This document shows, in pieces, positions 23,186 to 32,444 of a stretch of DNA of 33,584 nt. Positions within the stretch are counted from its first letter, which is position 1, and every line of letters begins with the position of its first letter. The notes under the pieces were generated by a model. It saw only the letters and a program-made list of their open reading frames with translations, was not told where the DNA came from and did no database searches. Both the position numbers and the translations under genes were made by a program. Origin of the DNA: Verrucomicrobiales bacterium (lineage in GTDB: Bacteria > Verrucomicrobiota > Verrucomicrobiia > Limisphaerales > F1-12-MAGs170); contig SXMN01000141.1 of NCBI GenBank assembly GCA_005777315.1, forward strand, positions 1 to 33,584. The letters run 5' to 3'.

Positions 23186-26100
23186 ATGTTGAAAAACGAC
23201 AGAACTCTGCCTTCGCTCATCTTGCGGAAGGTGTTCTTTATTCAACCAACCTGGCTCCACTCCTTTGTTCTAGCGACGATGTTTTCTGTCGCTTTGACGG
23301 AGCGGGGAATGGGGCAACCAGCTCCGCGGCTGACACGGACGGTGGATTTTACGAGAGAAGTCTTTCCGCTGCTGGAAAAAAATTGTTTTGAATGCCATGG
23401 GCCGACAAAGCAACGGTCGTCACTCAGACTCGATTCCAAGGAGGCGATGCTTAAAGGCGGGGATTCGGGACCGGCGATCGTTGCCGGGAAAGGTGACGAC
23501 AGCGCCATTTTTCGGAGAGCGGCTGCCGTTTCAGGCGAAGATCCGATGCCACCGAAAGGGGAACGTCTTTCACCGGACGCGATGGCCTTGATCCGGGCGT
23601 GGATTGATCAGGGTGCGGAGTGGCCGTCGGGGATTGGCGCTACAAGCGCCGAGGTGACAAAGCACTGGGCTTATGTCGCTCCGGTTCATCATGCGCCACC
23701 GAAAGTGAAGACTTCCCAACGGGTGCGAAACCCGATTGATAATTTCGTTCTTGCGCGGCTTGAACAGGAGATGCTGAAGCCGGCATCGGAAGCTTCGCGT
23801 GAGACATTGATCCGGAGGCTCAGTCTGGATTTGATCGGACTGCCCCCCACGCCTGATGCGGTAAATTCATTCCTGAAGGACCAGCGCGGCGATGCTTACG
23901 AACGTCTTGTTGACCGTCTCCTCCTGTCGCCCCATTACGGTGAACGCTGGGCACGACCGTGGCTGGATCTCGCCCGTTACGCAGACACAAACGGTTACGA
24001 GAAGGATGATCGTCGCACAATCTGGCCATATCGAGATTGGGTGATCAACGCACTCAACCGCGACCTTCCGTTTGATCAGTTTGTCATCGAGCAATTCGCC
24101 GGGGATCTTCTTCCAAACTCAACCATCGAACAGAAGATCGCGACAGGATTTCACCGCAACACGATGGTCAACACAGAAGGCGGCACCGACGAGGAGGAAT
24201 TCCGCACCGCGGCGATCGTGGACCGCATCAACACCACTTTTGAGGGACTCATGGGTTCTACCATTGGTTGCGCTCAGTGCCACAACCACAAATACGATCC
24301 ATTCAAGCAGACCGAGTATTACCAGATCTTCGCATTCCTGAACCAAACCAAGGACAAGGGGCGAACCACCGATCCAGAACTGGAACTGCCCACACCCGAG
24401 CAGACCGCCAGGCGCAAGGAAGTCCGAGACAAGATCGAGCCTCTTCAGAAGACTCTCGATACGCAGACTCCCGAACTCGACGCAGCGTTGGCCCGGTGGG
24501 AGGAGAAATCTCAAACCGACCGCAGTGTCATCAACGCAAACTGGAAGATTCTCGAACCAGTTGAACTCCGCACGACGGGCGGCGTGAAACTCGAAAAACA
24601 GAAGGACGGAACCATCCTTTCCACTGGGGAACTGCCAGAGACGAGCACTTACGAACTGATCTTCATGGGCGAGCATCGCGCCATATCCGCCATCCGCCTT
24701 GAAGTTCTCACGGATACAAGGCTCCCTCATAAGAGTTCTGGTCGAAGCGAGGATGGCACTTTCACCCTCACGGACTTTTCCTTGGAAATCCTGAATGCCG
24801 AAACCAACAAGATCGAATTCGACAAAGCTTACGCGGACTTCTCGGAAGATCGTTTTGAGATCGCCAATGCGATCGACAAAAACGAAAAGAGCGGGTGGTC
24901 TGTCGGCGCCGATGAAGCGACCAACCGCGTGGATCGCACGGCAGTGCTCATCGCGAAGAAGCCTTTTGATGCAGACACTGGTTCAAAATTTGTGATCCGC
25001 CTGAAGCAGGAGTCGATTCGAGAGCAGCATCTGCTCGGCAAGTTTCGACTCTCGACGGGAACAGCCTCCAACGAAACCTTCCTCGCCTGGTCAGCCGTTC
25101 CCACAAGAATTCGAGCGTTCCTCGAAATCCCGCCGGAAAAGCGCACCGAGGAGCAGAAGAAGGAACTCGCGAAACATTACCGATCCATTCACCCGGAATT
25201 CGGAAAGATTCGCGAGCAGATTGCCGAACTAAGGAAGCAGGAACCAAAGGATGTCGCCCGGACGCTGGTAATGGAAGGGATGTCAACGAACCGTTCCACG
25301 CACATTTTAATTCGTGGAAATCATCTCAGCAAGGGCGCGGAAGTGAAGCCAGGCGTTCCCTCCATGTTACATCGGCCGCCAAAGGATGCACCGATGGATC
25401 GATTGACGTTTGCCAGGTGGATCGTTGATCCGGCGAACCCGCTCACCGGCCGCGTGATGATGAATCGCGTCTGGGCTCAATACTTCGGGCGCGGCATCGT
25501 GGAGACGCTCGAAGATTTCGGCGCTCAGGGAGAACCCCCATCGCATCCTGAATTGCTCGACTGGCTTGCAACGGAATGGGTCAAGCAGGGCTGGAGCCTG
25601 AAAGCGATGCACCGGGTGATCACCACCTCCGCTACCTATCGGCAAAGCTCCCGTACCACTTCAGAATTGATCGAGAAAGATCCCTATAATCGCCTCTTGG
25701 CGCATGGTCCACGTTTCCGCATGGAAGCTGAAATGGTGCGGGACAGTGCGCTTGCGGTGAGCGGACTGCTCAATCGCAAGATTGGGGGGGCGAGCGTCTT
25801 CCCCTACCAGCCGGAAGGAGTGTGGGCGAACCCCTACAGCGATGACAAATGGCGGATAAGCAAAGAAGGTGATCAGTTTCGCCGCGGCCTCTACACCTTC
25901 TGGCGGCGTACGTCGCCTTACGCGTCGTTCATGGCTTTTGATGCTCCCAGCCGCGAAGTCAGTTGCGCACGCCGACCCCGCACGAACACGCCATTGCAGG
26001 CTCTGGTGACGTTGAATGATCCTGCCTTTGTTGCCACTGCTGCCGGATTTGCCCGCCGCATTGTCAACGAGGGTGGCGCTTCACTCGCACAGCGGCTGGA

Positions 26101-26365
26101 CTTCGCCTTCAAAGCCGTAGTATCGCGCAAACCGACCAAAGAGGAATCCGACCGGCTGCTCGCGTTGTATCGGATATCGTATCGCAAGTACGTCACCTTC
26201 GACGAAGGCGCGGTCAAACTAAACGAGATCGGAGCCGAGAAAGTTGCGTCATCGACAACCAACAGCGCCATCGCGCCGGACTACGTGAGCCAAGCAGACC
26301 TGGCGGCATGGACTGTCCTTGCGAATGTGTTGTTGAACCTGGATGAGGCGGTGACGAAAGGTTGA
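23186..26365 (+). CDS. PSD1 cytochrome protein (PSCyt1-DUF1549-DUF1553)
   Basis: A 1059-residue exported protein. A signal/anchor lies at about 24-44, then a planctomycete-type cytochrome domain with C67-F-E-C70-H71-G and MPPKGERLS (about 55-150). DUF1549 starts near 181 (RNPIDNFVLARLE) and contains LDLARYADTNGY. A beta-rich insert at about 455-640 (YELIFMGEHRAISAIRLEVLTD...) is likely a carbohydrate-binding or jelly-roll module. DUF1553 spans about 735-1045 (MDRLTFARWIVDPANPLTGRV, RRPRTNTPLQALVTLNDPAF). It is 11 bases after DUF1501, so one operon. In many such pairs the PSD1 gene comes first; here the order is reversed. The function is thought to be periplasmic redox or polysaccharide metabolism but unproven. 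Confidence 0.93.
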   Translation: MLKNDRTLPSLILRKVFFIQPTWLHSFVLATMFSVALTERGMGQPAPRLTRTVDFTREVFPLLEKNCFECHGPTKQRSSLRLDSKEAMLKGGDSGPAIVAGKGDDSAIFRRAAAVSGEDPMPPKGERLSPDAMALIRAWIDQGAEWPSGIGATSAEVTKHWAYVAPVHHAPPKVKTSQRVRNPIDNFVLARLEQEMLKPASEASRETLIRRLSLDLIGLPPTPDAVNSFLKDQRGDAYERLVDRLLLSPHYGERWARPWLDLARYADTNGYEKDDRRTIWPYRDWVINALNRDLPFDQFVIEQFAGDLLPNSTIEQKIATGFHRNTMVNTEGGTDEEEFRTAAIVDRINTTFEGLMGSTIGCAQCHNHKYDPFKQTEYYQIFAFLNQTKDKGRTTDPELELPTPEQTARRKEVRDKIEPLQKTLDTQTPELDAALARWEEKSQTDRSVINANWKILEPVELRTTGGVKLEKQKDGTILSTGELPETSTYELIFMGEHRAISAIRLEVLTDTRLPHKSSGRSEDGTFTLTDFSLEILNAETNKIEFDKAYADFSEDRFEIANAIDKNEKSGWSVGADEATNRVDRTAVLIAKKPFDADTGSKFVIRLKQESIREQHLLGKFRLSTGTASNETFLAWSAVPTRIRAFLEIPPEKRTEEQKKELAKHYRSIHPEFGKIREQIAELRKQEPKDVARTLVMEGMSTNRSTHILIRGNHLSKGAEVKPGVPSMLHRPPKDAPMDRLTFARWIVDPANPLTGRVMMNRVWAQYFGRGIVETLEDFGAQGEPPSHPELLDWLATEWVKQGWSLKAMHRVITTSATYRQSSRTTSELIEKDPYNRLLAHGPRFRMEAEMVRDSALAVSGLLNRKIGGASVFPYQPEGVWANPYSDDKWRISKEGDQFRRGLYTFWRRTSPYASFMAFDAPSREVSCARRPRTNTPLQALVTLNDPAFVATAAGFARRIVNEGGASLAQRLDFAFKAVVSRKPTKEESDRLLALYRISYRKYVTFDEGAVKLNEIGAEKVASSTTNSAIAPDYVSQADLAAWTVLANVLLNLDEAVTKG

Positions 26366-26575
26366 GTTTTTGCGCAAGGCTGACGGCGGTTCCAGATGCC
26401 CCGCCTCTCAGTGAACGTGGCTTCCGCGGGAAATGCTCGCGACCAAATCCGTTGGCGGATTGGAAACCTCTGATCCTTCCTGACAACGAAAACCTTTCTG
26501 CGCGACCGCGAGAAGTCCTGGTTTGGCAATTTCAAGTTCTGGCGGTTTCCCGTCGGTGAGCTTGGCCAAAGCTAA

Positions 26576-27442
26576 TCAGTCCCTCGCGACAGTCGTTCGA
26601 TCGGCCAGCCAGACCATATCCAGGTTGTTGGGAGAGGCGACGTTGAGGGCAAGCTGGCTGTTAAATCGAACTTTCGGTTTGGTTCGAGGATCCTTCCACA
26701 CCTTGATTTCGGCATGTCCATCGGCGAATGATAGGCCTGCGGCGCCGTTGTGGTAGCTGGCCGGAAAATCAATGATCTTCGCGGCGGCAGGAGTTTTGGG
26801 CATCATGTTGGCATACCCTCCGGCATTCATGCTGTCCGGATGCTCGTCAAGGAGAACATAGAGTTTGGAAGCTCCGGCGGCATTGAAGTCGGCCGTCTTG
26901 TAATAGACCTTCCACTGCTTCTGGGCTTCGTTGTAGTCGCCCGGCAACCAGCCACCTGGACCGCCCATTGCCTGACTCATGCTCATGCTTCGGATGCGAC
27001 TATGACGCCTGCCGCCAATGTTAACGAAGCTGATATCCGCCGGACATTTGTACACCTGTGCGGTTGGCAGATAAGGCGCGAAGCGTGCTCGTTTAGGATC
27101 GATGAGGTCCAGTATGTTCGTGTTCGCCTTGGTAGTCGGGCTGTAATCCAGCCATCCGTCCACCCACGCATTGGGTTCGACCGGGTTTAGATAGCCCGGG
27201 CCGGTCAGTCGGTCGTTGTTATCATCCGGATACAGAAGGTGTGCGAGCTGGAGCTGCTTCAAATTGTTCAGGCAAGCAATGCCGTGCGCCTTGGTTTTGG
27301 CTTTGGACAGTGCGGGCAATAACATCCCCGCAAGTATCGCGATAATGGCGATTACCACGAGAAGTTCGATCAATGTGAATCCACCATTTTGAGTGCGCGA
27401 CCGCCACGGCGAACCGATGCCGGTCATGATTCTTTTGTTCAT
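26576..27442 (-). CDS. type II pseudopilin-like protein with prepilin leader
   Basis: A 288-residue protein with a 21-residue basic leader ending at G21, then F22-T-L-I-E26, the prepilin peptidase and methylation site with Glu5, followed by the hydrophobic helix [23 protein letters not shown]. The C-terminal part has the [12 protein letters not shown] motif (about 238-248) common in the many pseudopilin-like proteins of Verrucomicrobia and Planctomycetes. These are secreted to the envelope but rarely form pili; a role as substrate or minor subunit of a type II secretion-like machine is suspected. It is convergent with the PSD1 gene; the 210-base gap holds only a weak 6-bp dyad near 26449-26464. 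Confidence 0.9.
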   Translation of the reverse strand: MNKRIMTGIGSPWRSRTQNGGFTLIELLVVIAIIAILAGMLLPALSKAKTKAHGIACLNNLKQLQLAHLLYPDDNNDRLTGPGYLNPVEPNAWVDGWLDYSPTTKANTNILDLIDPKRARFAPYLPTAQVYKCPADISFVNIGGRRHSRIRSMSMSQAMGGPGGWLPGDYNEAQKQWKVYYKTADFNAAGASKLYVLLDEHPDSMNAGGYANMMPKTPAAAKIIDFPASYHNGAAGLSFADGHAEIKVWKDPRTKPKVRFNSQLALNVASPNNLDMVWLADRTTVARD

Positions 27443-27724
27443 AAGCGAATGAGAGGTTTTCGTCGGGGACAGTCGCGTGATTCGTGCTGGCTGTCAAAGC
27501 AGAAGCCGGTTTCCGAACTCAAGCAGTGCATTCACAGGTTGACGGTGAACCTGGCTGTCGGCCAGGAGCGCGGTTGTGTGAGCAGCACCAGTCGCAGCAG
27601 GTTTGGCGTGAGGGCGAGCCACCGATACTACAGCGACTGGCTTTCAGCAGAGTCGCGCTCCACCGACAACTTGTGGATGAACCGAACTCAAGAGCAGTTT
27701 TGTTAACCCTGCATGGACACCAGC

Positions 27725-27752
27725 CTGTGACAACTGGACCGGACTGTCACAG
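27725..27752 (+). promoter_or_regulatory. candidate operator, copy 2 of the 21-base semi-palindrome
   Basis: CTGTGACA (27725-27732) and TGTCACAG (27745-27752) are perfect 8-bp arms around a 12-base centre containing TGGACCGGA. The core 27728-27748 matches the site at 12188-12208 at 18 of 21 bases. It lies 120 bases upstream of the preferred start of the dehydrogenase gene. Confidence 0.5.
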
Positions 27753-27813
27753 TACGACCAAGTCCTGGGTAAGATGCCTTCCGACAGACGGGCACTCCAC
27801 GTCATGATACTAC

Positions 27814-27827
27814 TTGACCGGAGTCAA
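27814..27827. promoter_or_regulatory. TTGAC-CGGA-GTCAA palindrome
   Basis: A perfect 5-bp dyad with a 4-base centre, 45 bases ahead of the ATG at 27873 and downstream of the 28-base operator candidate. Its position in the leader suits a repressor site. A dyad of this size can occur by chance. Confidence 0.25.
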
Positions 27828-27872
27828 CGCAGTCGAGCACCCCTCTGTGTTCACCCTGTGGGGAATCAAACC

Positions 27873-30857
27873 ATGAAGCCTGCCTGCATCTGCCTCGTCG
27901 TCACCGCCCTCTCGCTCGCCCCGTTGCATTGGTATGTGGGGGCACGGGAATTGTCCGGTGAGTTCTTTGTTGCGGAGGGCCTTGAAGTCACGCTGTGGGC
28001 CGAGTCGCCCTTGTTCTTCAAGCCGACGAACATCGATGTGGACCGGCGCGGACGCATCTGGGTCGCCGAGGGGGTGAACTATCGAACCTTCCGCGGCAAG
28101 GATGTGAATCAGCCTGAAGCGATCCCGTTCCGTCATCCCGATGGGGATCGAATCGTCATCCTTGAAGACACCGATGGCAACGGTGTGGCGGATTCGTCAA
28201 AGGTGTTCGTGCAGGACAAGGATCTCGTCGCGCCGCTCGGCGTGGCGGTGATCGGCAATCGCGTCTTCGTCTCCTGCTCGCCGCATCTGATCGCCTACAC
28301 CATCGATGCAATCGGCGATCGACCGTTGAAAAAGGAGATCTTCCTCACCGGCTTTGGCGGGCACGACCATGATCACGGCCTGCACTCGGCCGTCGCGGGA
28401 CCGGACGGACGGCTCTACTTCAACGCCGGCAACGCCGGGCCGCACATTGTGAAGGATAGAGATGGCCGGACCATTCGTGCCGGCAGCATCTACACTGGCG
28501 GCTCGCCCTACAACACGACGAACACACCCAACCTGAAGAGCGATGATGGCCACGTGTGGATCGGCGGCCTGGCGTTGCGGATCGATCCCGACGGGCGCCA
28601 TCTCACAGCGCTCGCGCACAACTTTCGAAACAGCTACGAGGTGGCGATCGATTCGTTCGGTGATCTCTGGCAAAACGACAACGACGACGAGGTCCGCGCC
28701 TGTCGCACGAGCTGGGTGATGGAGGGTGGCAACATGGGCTTCTTCTCCGCCGATGGCACCCGCACCTGGCGCGCGGACCAGCGGCCCGGGCAGTCGCTTC
28801 TGACTGCGCAATGGCATCAGGACGATCCCGGCGTGATGCCCGCCGGTGACATCTACGGAGCCGGCGGCCCGACGGGCGTGACGGTGTACGAAGGCGACTT
28901 GTTGCCCGGAAGTTTTCTCGGCGCGGTGCTAAACTGCGAGGCCGGACGCAATACGGTCTTCGCCCATCGGCCCGTTCCCGAGGGCGCGGGTTTCCGGCTG
29001 GATCGCACTGTCTTCCTCTCCTCGCAGCGCGGCTCCACGGAAGGCTACGTCTGGAACCAAGTCTCACCACAGGACAAGAGCACTTGGTTCCGTCCGAGCG
29101 ACGTCGCGGTCGGAACCGATGGCGCGCTGTATGTCGCGGATTGGTTTGATCCGGTGGTCGGCGGCCACGCGATGCGCAGTCCGAATGGTTACGGGCGCAT
29201 CCTCCGCATCGCGCCCAAGGGCAGCCAGCCGCGCGTGCCGAAGCTCGACCTGAACAGCCGCGCCGGCCTGCTTGCTGCGATGCAAAGTCCCGCCATCAAC
29301 GTGCGCTTCGCCGCACGGGAGCGGCTGCTAACGAGCCCGACCGATGCTCAGTCCGTCCTGGACGAACTGGCACGCAGCGCAAATCCCGTGTTCCGCGCTC
29401 GAGCGGCGTGGTTCCCTGGTCGATGGCCCGCAGCACTCAACGATCGCGATGAACGCGTACGCGTGGCCGCCTGGCGGGCTGCTCGCGTCGCGTCGCCGGA
29501 GAAAGCGTGGGAGGTTGCGCGGCAGATTTTGGGCACTCAACACTCACTTGGGAGCCGACATGAGGAGGCTCAAACTTCCGAGAGGGATAGTCAGAGCCTG
29601 CTCACCTCGGCTGCTACGAATCAGGACGGACCCATGTCGCTCCTGCGAGAGTTCGCCCTGGCGCTGCGCGATGTTCCGTTCGAACAGGCGTCACCACTGC
29701 TGCTCGCGCTCGCCGGACGTTACAACGGCAAGGATCGTTTCTATCTCGAAGCACTCGGCCTTGGCTGCGACAGAAAGGAGGAAGTGCTCTATCCGCTGCT
29801 GCTGTCGAAGCTGGGGAACTCCGACCCGCTCCTATGGTCCGAAGCCTTCGCGACTCTCGTCTGGCGATTGCACCCGGCAGCCTGCGTGCCGGTTGTCGCA
29901 CAACGTGCCGCGGCGATTTCGCTCAGCGCCGCCGCGCGCAAGCAGGCCGTGGACACGCTGGCGTTCATCCCGGATCGCAGCGCGGCCGAGGCCATGCTGA
30001 GCTTGGCCACCAACGGCCCCGAGGACATACGCACCGTAGCTTTGTGGTGGGCGCAATTCCGTGCGGGCAACGATTGGAAACGGCTCGATCTCGCCGTGCG
30101 ACTTCCGGACAGTAAAACCGCCACCGCCGAACGCGCTCTTCATGCCAAGGTGCAGCTACTTCGCAAAACATTGCTCGATGCCGACGCCGCGTTCAACGAC
30201 CGCGAGAACGCCGCGACTTCACTTGCCAGCACCGAAGCAGGCGGGCTGGCTTTGTTGCAACTCGCCAGCGGCGGGCAGATCCCCGCGCCGTTGGCCGAGG
30301 CCGTCACTGAGGTCATCTTCCGTAATCCGTCCCCGGCTGTGCGCGCGATGGCCAGCCAGTATTTCAAGCCGCCGTCGCGAGAGGGTGAAGCGTTCCCACC
30401 AGTGGCCGAGCTGCTGAAACATCGCGGTGACACCGTACAGGGGGAGAAAGTGTTTAACAGCGAATCCGCGGCTTGCGCCAAGTGTCACGCGTTCGCCGGC
30501 CGGGGTGGCGACATCGGCCCGGACCTGAACACCTCTCGCACCAAACTCGGGCGTGAGGGAATTCTTGATTCCATCTTGAATCCAAGTGCCGTCATCGCCG
30601 CCGGCTACGAACCGTGGCTCGTCGAAACGAAGGACGGCGAGACCTACTCAGGATTTATCGTCGCCGATGGCGACACCGTGACGTTGAAAGAACCGACGGG
30701 CCGCGTGCGCGCAATCCCGGCGAAGGAAATCGCCTCGCGCCAGCAGCTGAAACTCTCGCTCATGCCGGACAACATCTCGCTGGGTCTGACCCCGCGGGAA
30801 CTGGTGGATCTGGTCGAATATCTCGCGGCCGCGAGTTCGCCAGGCGACGGGAAGTAA
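27873..30857 (+). CDS. PVC-type membrane-bound dehydrogenase with HEAT repeats and C-terminal CxxCH cytochrome
   Basis: A 994-residue exported protein. Signal peptide at 1-24 (MKPACICLVVTALSLAPLHW). Residues 30-440 form the PVC dehydrogenase beta-propeller (EGLEVTLWAESPLFFKPTNIDVD, GHDHDHGLHSAVAGPDGRLYF, YVADWFDPVVGGH). Residues 480-840 are HEAT-like helical repeats. The C-terminal TIGR02603-type cytochrome domain has C868-A-K-C871-H872 and GPDLN, with a likely axial Met near the end (LSLMPDN). ATG 27873, after GGGGAA, is preferred to 27774, which would add 33 unlike residues. Proteins of this kind are thought to oxidise sugars or alcohols in the periplasm. A 100-base segment at about 29532-29634 looks inserted. 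Codon use is clearly more GC-rich than the genes to its left. Confidence 0.92.
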   Translation: MKPACICLVVTALSLAPLHWYVGARELSGEFFVAEGLEVTLWAESPLFFKPTNIDVDRRGRIWVAEGVNYRTFRGKDVNQPEAIPFRHPDGDRIVILEDTDGNGVADSSKVFVQDKDLVAPLGVAVIGNRVFVSCSPHLIAYTIDAIGDRPLKKEIFLTGFGGHDHDHGLHSAVAGPDGRLYFNAGNAGPHIVKDRDGRTIRAGSIYTGGSPYNTTNTPNLKSDDGHVWIGGLALRIDPDGRHLTALAHNFRNSYEVAIDSFGDLWQNDNDDEVRACRTSWVMEGGNMGFFSADGTRTWRADQRPGQSLLTAQWHQDDPGVMPAGDIYGAGGPTGVTVYEGDLLPGSFLGAVLNCEAGRNTVFAHRPVPEGAGFRLDRTVFLSSQRGSTEGYVWNQVSPQDKSTWFRPSDVAVGTDGALYVADWFDPVVGGHAMRSPNGYGRILRIAPKGSQPRVPKLDLNSRAGLLAAMQSPAINVRFAARERLLTSPTDAQSVLDELARSANPVFRARAAWFPGRWPAALNDRDERVRVAAWRAARVASPEKAWEVARQILGTQHSLGSRHEEAQTSERDSQSLLTSAATNQDGPMSLLREFALALRDVPFEQASPLLLALAGRYNGKDRFYLEALGLGCDRKEEVLYPLLLSKLGNSDPLLWSEAFATLVWRLHPAACVPVVAQRAAAISLSAAARKQAVDTLAFIPDRSAAEAMLSLATNGPEDIRTVALWWAQFRAGNDWKRLDLAVRLPDSKTATAERALHAKVQLLRKTLLDADAAFNDRENAATSLASTEAGGLALLQLASGGQIPAPLAEAVTEVIFRNPSPAVRAMASQYFKPPSREGEAFPPVAELLKHRGDTVQGEKVFNSESAACAKCHAFAGRGGDIGPDLNTSRTKLGREGILDSILNPSAVIAAGYEPWLVETKDGETYSGFIVADGDTVTLKEPTGRVRAIPAKEIASRQQLKLSLMPDNISLGLTPRELVDLVEYLAAASSPGDGK

Positions 30858-30890
30858 TCTGCGACCTGGTTACGAAGCTAACTCCGCGCG

Positions 30891-32318
30891 TCACCTCTGA
30901 AATTCTCCCAACGTCACCCACCCGGGCACGGTGCGATCCTGGCTTTGATTCGCGAACCGCAACGGGGAGCCATTCGGCATTGGGTTCGGCACACGGAGCA
31001 GGAGTTGATACGCGCCCGGCGGAAGTGACTTCACCGGCGCGACGAACCGCCAGGCGGGCGCCTTCTCGTTGGGGAGCACAGAGGTCAGCTTCCATTCCGG
31101 CTTCCAGGTGGCCGCGAGTTGATTTTGTTGATTCACCGCGCCCAGCACGATCGGCCAGTCGTAGTAAAAGGGAGCGATGCCGGTGTTCGTGACCGTGAGC
31201 GACAGCGCCAGTTGCTCGCCGTTCATGGCGATGGATGCACTCGCGATGTGCAGCTCGTAACCCATCCGGCGCACCGCTTCAATGGCCCGTGCTCGGGGTT
31301 CGCCCTGAATCTTGCCGCGGAACACGCCCTCGTTGCAAAGCCACGAAACGTGCGTCACCGCCGCACAGCGGTCGAACTTCTGTCCCTTGGGCGCGCAGGA
31401 GGGTTCATTGAACAGGCACGGCCAGACCTCCGGGCGGACTTCACCGCCGATGGGTTGCGAACGCCACTTGTCGAGGGCGCCGGCGGACCGCAGCCGCGTC
31501 TCGAAGAACCAGTCCTCATTGCGCTGGCCCGTGTGAACCGTGGCCCAGGCAAACGAATCGTCGTGGTAACCGATGGGGCGGCGGCCGTTATCGGCGTAGC
31601 GGTGGTCGTTCAGGCCGGCGGGATAGCGTGCCACCAGCTTGGTCTTCTGGAAGGCGGCCTCGTAGGCGTTCATCACTTCCTGTTGCACGATCTTCGAAGC
31701 GAACCATTGGTCGTTTGGCGAGTTGTGCCATTCGCCCCAGGTTCCCAGCAGGCCGAGCCCAACGAATCCCAGGCGCGGGTCGCCATCGTAACGGCGTCCC
31801 AGCGCGTGGATGAAGTTTGTCAGCGCGGCTCGCAGGCGCGGATCTTCGTAATCAGGCGTGTGATCGATGGCCGGCGGAAACGGTTGCGTGTTGGTGTTCG
31901 TCCATGTGCGCATCTTAAGCCCCTCCGCGATGAGATACTGCGGGACGCCAGTGGCCCTGCCTGGCCATTCAAGATAGAAGCGCGCGAAGAACTGGTGACC
32001 GCGGGATGCGGCCGCTTCGATCTTAGCGTCGAAGGGTGCCCAGTTGAAATTCGTCGGCCCGGTCATCAGATCGGAAAGCCTGGTATAATCCCACTCCAGG
32101 CTGTGCGGAAACGAGGAGTCGGCGCGGAGGTAAGGGATGAAACCTTTGAGCGGGTTGTCCGGCGGCGAAGGCGCGTAGGGCAGGGCGATACCGGCGTTCG
32201 GTAGAACACTCTCCCGTTTTTCTGCCGCGGTGGCAGTCGCGCAACCCGGCGTGGAAAGCAGTAACAACCAAGCCGCGACACTGAGAAGCGGGGCGGCGAG
32301 ACAGGCAAACATTGTCAT
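30891..32318 (-). CDS. exported DUF4832/DUF4874 protein, probable lipoprotein
   Basis: A 475-residue protein. The N-terminus has a hydrophobic signal (FACLAAPLLSVAAWLLLLSTPGC) with a Cys in lipobox-like position, so a lipoprotein is possible. The middle resembles DUF4874 with a TIM-barrel look (FFARFYLEWPGRATGVPQYL, GLLGTWGEWHNSPNDQW), and residues about 240-470 match DUF4832 (YADNGRRPIGYHDDSFAW, WPIVLGAV). The family is found near polysaccharide-active enzymes and may be a glycoside-hydrolase-like or carbohydrate-binding protein. It lies 126 bases downstream of the GH5-like gene on the same strand and converges with the dehydrogenase gene 33 bases away. Confidence 0.85.
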   Translation of the reverse strand: MTMFACLAAPLLSVAAWLLLLSTPGCATATAAEKRESVLPNAGIALPYAPSPPDNPLKGFIPYLRADSSFPHSLEWDYTRLSDLMTGPTNFNWAPFDAKIEAAASRGHQFFARFYLEWPGRATGVPQYLIAEGLKMRTWTNTNTQPFPPAIDHTPDYEDPRLRAALTNFIHALGRRYDGDPRLGFVGLGLLGTWGEWHNSPNDQWFASKIVQQEVMNAYEAAFQKTKLVARYPAGLNDHRYADNGRRPIGYHDDSFAWATVHTGQRNEDWFFETRLRSAGALDKWRSQPIGGEVRPEVWPCLFNEPSCAPKGQKFDRCAAVTHVSWLCNEGVFRGKIQGEPRARAIEAVRRMGYELHIASASIAMNGEQLALSLTVTNTGIAPFYYDWPIVLGAVNQQNQLAATWKPEWKLTSVLPNEKAPAWRFVAPVKSLPPGAYQLLLRVPNPMPNGSPLRFANQSQDRTVPGWVTLGEFQR

Positions 32319-32444
32319 GGTCAGATCACAATCTTCGATTCAACGGCACCCGTGCCTGCGAAGCGTTGCGAAGATGCCGACTCTTCCAGTGCGTGAGTCC
32401 ATCTCCTGCCACAGGGCTTGTCACTCTCAATCCTATGCAGGCAT

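Larger units (their letters stand above)
27443..27872. other. 430-base divergent intergenic region
   Basis: Separates the pseudopilin (-) and dehydrogenase (+) start codons. It contains the second copy of the 21-base site (27728-27748, extended to 8-bp arms at 27725-27752) and a TTGAC-CGGA-GTCAA palindrome at 27814-27827. I see no gene in it. Promoters for both neighbours should lie here. Confidence 0.6.

Noticed and set aside
27456..27493. GACAG...CTGTC dyad upstream of the pseudopilin gene as a third copy of the 21-base motif
   Set aside because: The spacing between arms is about 18-20 bases instead of 12 and the TGGAC..GGA centre is absent.
31119..32204. Plus-strand frame of 361 codons opposite the DUF4832 gene
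   Set aside because: The minus-strand frame has a signal peptide and recognisable family segments; the plus frame is Arg/Val-rich and resembles nothing.
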